NCBI RefSeq assembly: GCF_024752355.1
Contig: NZ_JANTHZ010000007.1
Coordinates: forward strand, 186,001 to 250,000
From: Ancylobacter mangrovi
GTDB lineage: Bacteria; Pseudomonadota; Alphaproteobacteria; Rhizobiales; Xanthobacteraceae
Length of the DNA stretch: 64,000 bases
Direction: 5' to 3'
Shown here in pieces: positions 62,414 to 64,000 of the stretch (position 1 is its first letter; each line of letters starts with the position of its first letter). A program made the translations under genes and the position numbers. The notes below the pieces were generated by a model. The model did no database searches and was not told where the DNA came from. It saw only the letters and a list, made by a program, of their open reading frames with translations.

Positions 62414-63184
62414 GTGAGCGCCCCTCCCGCCTATGCGATCAACGCCCCGGCCTGGCTCACCGCCCGGCCGGTGGCGCATCGCGCCCTGCATGACGCGGCG
62501 CGCGGCATCGTCGAGAACACGCCCGCCGCGGTGGACGCGGCGATAGCCCGCGACTACGCGATCGAGGTCGACATCCAGCTCGCCGCCGACGGCGAGGTCA
62601 TGGTGTTCCACGACGACACGCTCGACCGGCTGACGACGGCCACCGGCCCGGTCGGCGCGCTTGCCGCCGCCGCGCTCAAGGCGGTCGCCTTCCGCGATAC
62701 CAGCGACCGGATGATGACCCTGCCCGAGCTGCTGACGCGGGTCGCCGGGCGGGTGCCGCTGGTCATCGAGATGAAGAGCCGTTTCGACGGCGACGACGCG
62801 CTCGTCGTGCGGGCCGCCGGCATCCTGGCGGACTATGCCGGCCCCGCGGCGCTGATGTCGTTCGACCCCGACCTCGTGGCCGCGGCGCTGCGCCTCGCGC
62901 CCGACATCCCGCGCGGCTTCACCATGGAGCGGCGCTATGACGACCCGGAATGGGATTTCCTGGCGCCGGGCACCAAGTTCGCCTGGGGCAACCTGCTGCA
63001 CGTGCCCCGCACGCGCCCGGACTTCCTCGCCCATTACGTGAAGGACCTGCCCTCGCCGGCCGTCGCGCTGGCGCGGCGCTCGCTCGGCCTGCCGCTGCTG
63101 ACCTGGACCGTGCGCACCGCCGAGGACCGCGCCGTCGCCGCCCGCCACGCCGACCAGATCATCTTCGAGGGCTTCCTGCCCTGA
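62414..63184 (+). CDS. Glycerophosphodiester phosphodiesterase (GDPD)
   Basis: A 256-residue cytoplasmic GDPD of the UgpQ kind that hydrolyses glycerophosphodiesters to glycerol-3-phosphate and an alcohol. Catalytic residues are visible: His22, Arg23 (AHRALHD), Glu34-Asn35 (VENT), Glu51, Asp53 (IEVDIQL), and His66 (VFHDDTL). The start is GTG at 62414. It follows the Rid-family gene by 9 bp, so they may be co-transcribed. It differs from periplasmic GlpQ by lack of a signal peptide. Confidence 0.88.
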   Translation: MSAPPAYAINAPAWLTARPVAHRALHDAARGIVENTPAAVDAAIARDYAIEVDIQLAADGEVMVFHDDTLDRLTTATGPVGALAAAALKAVAFRDTSDRMMTLPELLTRVAGRVPLVIEMKSRFDGDDALVVRAAGILADYAGPAALMSFDPDLVAAALRLAPDIPRGFTMERRYDDPEWDFLAPGTKFAWGNLLHVPRTRPDFLAHYVKDLPSPAVALARRSLGLPLLTWTVRTAEDRAVAARHADQIIFEGFLP

Positions 63185-63221
63185 GCTTCTTGCCCTGAAC
63201 TCCCACCCGAGCGTGCTCTCC

Positions 63222-63246
63222 GTGCCCTGCCCGCAGCGCAGGGCAC
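63222..63246 (+). terminator. Perfect 9-bp hairpin after the GDPD gene
   Basis: GTGCCCTGC and GCAGGGCAC form a perfect stem with a seven-base loop, 37 bp after the GDPD stop. No T-run follows, so it may act as a weak terminator or RNA-stabilising element. Confidence 0.4.
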
Positions 63247-63344
63247 CGGAATTCGCGTTGTCGTGAAACGCCTTCCGTCCGCCGCATGGGGCGCGCACAT
63301 TAGGCACGGCACCCCGCGCCATCCTGCGAACGACACGGCATCCC

Positions 63345-64000
63345 ATGACTGACGACACCATCCGTCTGCGCGTCGAGAGCGACATCCGCGCCCTCACGCC
63401 CGCAGACTGGAACGCCTGCGCCGACGACGCCTCGCTCGAAACCTTATCGAACGACTTCAAGAAGCTGATCTGCAAGGATTTTTCCGACCCCGCCAAACGG
63501 CGCGGCAACCCGTTCACCAGCCACGAGTTTCTGTCCGCGCTGGAGGAATCCGGCTCGGTCTCGGCCAAGACCGGCTGGCTGCCGCAGCATCTGGTGCTGG
63601 AGGGGGCGAACGAGCAGGTGCTCGCCATCTGCCCGGCCTATCTGAAGTCCCACTCGCAGGGCGAATACGTCTTCGACCATGGCTGGGCCGAGGCCTATGA
63701 GCGGGCGGGCGGCCGCTACTATCCCAAGCTCCAGGTCAGCGTGCCCTTCACCCCCGCCACCGGCCCGCGGCTGCTGGTGCGCGCCGGTGCCACCGCGCCC
63801 GCCGCCCGCACCGCGCTGGCGCAGGGGCTGGTCGCGCTGGCGGAGATGCGCGGCGCCTCCTCGGTCCACGCCACCTTCCTGACCGAGGCCGATGCGCGGG
63901 CGCTGGAGGGCGAAGAGTTCCTGCCCCGCACCGACCAGCAGTTCCACTGGCATAATCGGGGTTATGGCAGCTTCGACGACTTCCTGGGCGAACTCGCCTC
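63345..64000 (+). CDS. FemAB-like acyltransferase (DUF482/PF04339), N-terminal part
   Basis: The first 218 residues of a GNAT-fold protein that runs past the right edge. The sequence NPFTSHEFLSALEESGSVSAKTGW region (family start), LKSHSQGEYVFDHGWAEAY and YYPKLQVSVPFTPATGPRL is typical of the DUF482/FemAB-like group annotated as peptidogalycan biosynthesis proteins. Function is not established. The full-length protein would be about 390 residues. The ATG at 63345 is the only convincing start. Confidence 0.85.
   Translation, partial: MTDDTIRLRVESDIRALTPADWNACADDASLETLSNDFKKLICKDFSDPAKRRGNPFTSHEFLSALEESGSVSAKTGWLPQHLVLEGANEQVLAICPAYLKSHSQGEYVFDHGWAEAYERAGGRYYPKLQVSVPFTPATGPRLLVRAGATAPAARTALAQGLVALAEMRGASSVHATFLTEADARALEGEEFLPRTDQQFHWHNRGYGSFDDFLGELA

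Overview
The window is a GC-rich (roughly 70% by eye) chromosomal segment of an alphaproteobacterium, most likely Hyphomicrobiales (Rhizobiales), possibly near Xanthobacteraceae (low confidence). This rests on a DivK orthologue beside rpmG, an EipB/DUF1849 envelope protein, DUF3572, a zinc-ribbon DinB, a gatCAB amidotransferase and the run pyrB-pyrC-plsY-dprA-topA-rnr-DUF983-NUDIX-rpmG-divK. No phage genes, transposases or CRISPR arrays were seen. The coding strand is usually mirrored by long open frames on the other strand. These were treated as GC shadows.

Left part (1-7.4 kb): the end of recG, a YbaN-like membrane protein, convergent mobA/mobB (molybdenum cofactor), a TusA-like protein, DUF2218, a secreted lipase-like hydrolase, a drug-efflux MFS pump, and a two-gene operon of a membrane-anchored catalase-like peroxidase with cytochrome b561.

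Catabolic island (7.4-25 kb): one plus-strand gene, a close relative of beta-hydroxyaspartate aldolase, faces about 16.5 kb of minus-strand genes. In transcription order these are a CocE/NonD hydrolase, two permeases and an ATPase of a quaternary-amine ABC importer, a second CocE/NonD hydrolase, the importer's binding protein, a nitrilase-family amidase, a frameshifted DUF1993 gene, an MmgE/PrpD protein, a two-subunit flavin amine oxidase (OoxAB/HcnBC type), a GbdR-like regulator, and a Rieske oxygenase with its reductase (GbcA/GbcB type). The parts suggest import of a betaine-like ester or amide, hydrolysis, oxidative N-demethylation or deamination, and a glycine/glyoxylate end point. The substrate is unknown; this is the strongest candidate for an undescribed pathway.

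25-33.5 kb: a tandem AHSA1 protein with its ArsR repressor, a divergent AraC/SDR pair, and a lower-GC two-gene module (DUF262 plus HEPN nuclease) beside tRNA-Ser(GCT). A 26-bp near-perfect direct repeat brackets the module, which looks like a small defence island. A GST and two secreted proteins with Cys-Trp repeats follow.

Right part (33.5-64 kb): mostly housekeeping. It holds gatB, then gatC-gatA-chorismate mutase, a cluster of small secreted proteins with a repeated CTxPG motif, a tandem winged-helix protein preceded by a possible leader peptide, ruvX, pyrB with a dihydroorotase homologue lacking its metal-binding HxH motif, plsY, dprA, topA, rnr, rpmG, divK, dinB, eipB, ridA, a glycerophosphodiesterase and a truncated FemAB-like acyltransferase gene at the right edge.
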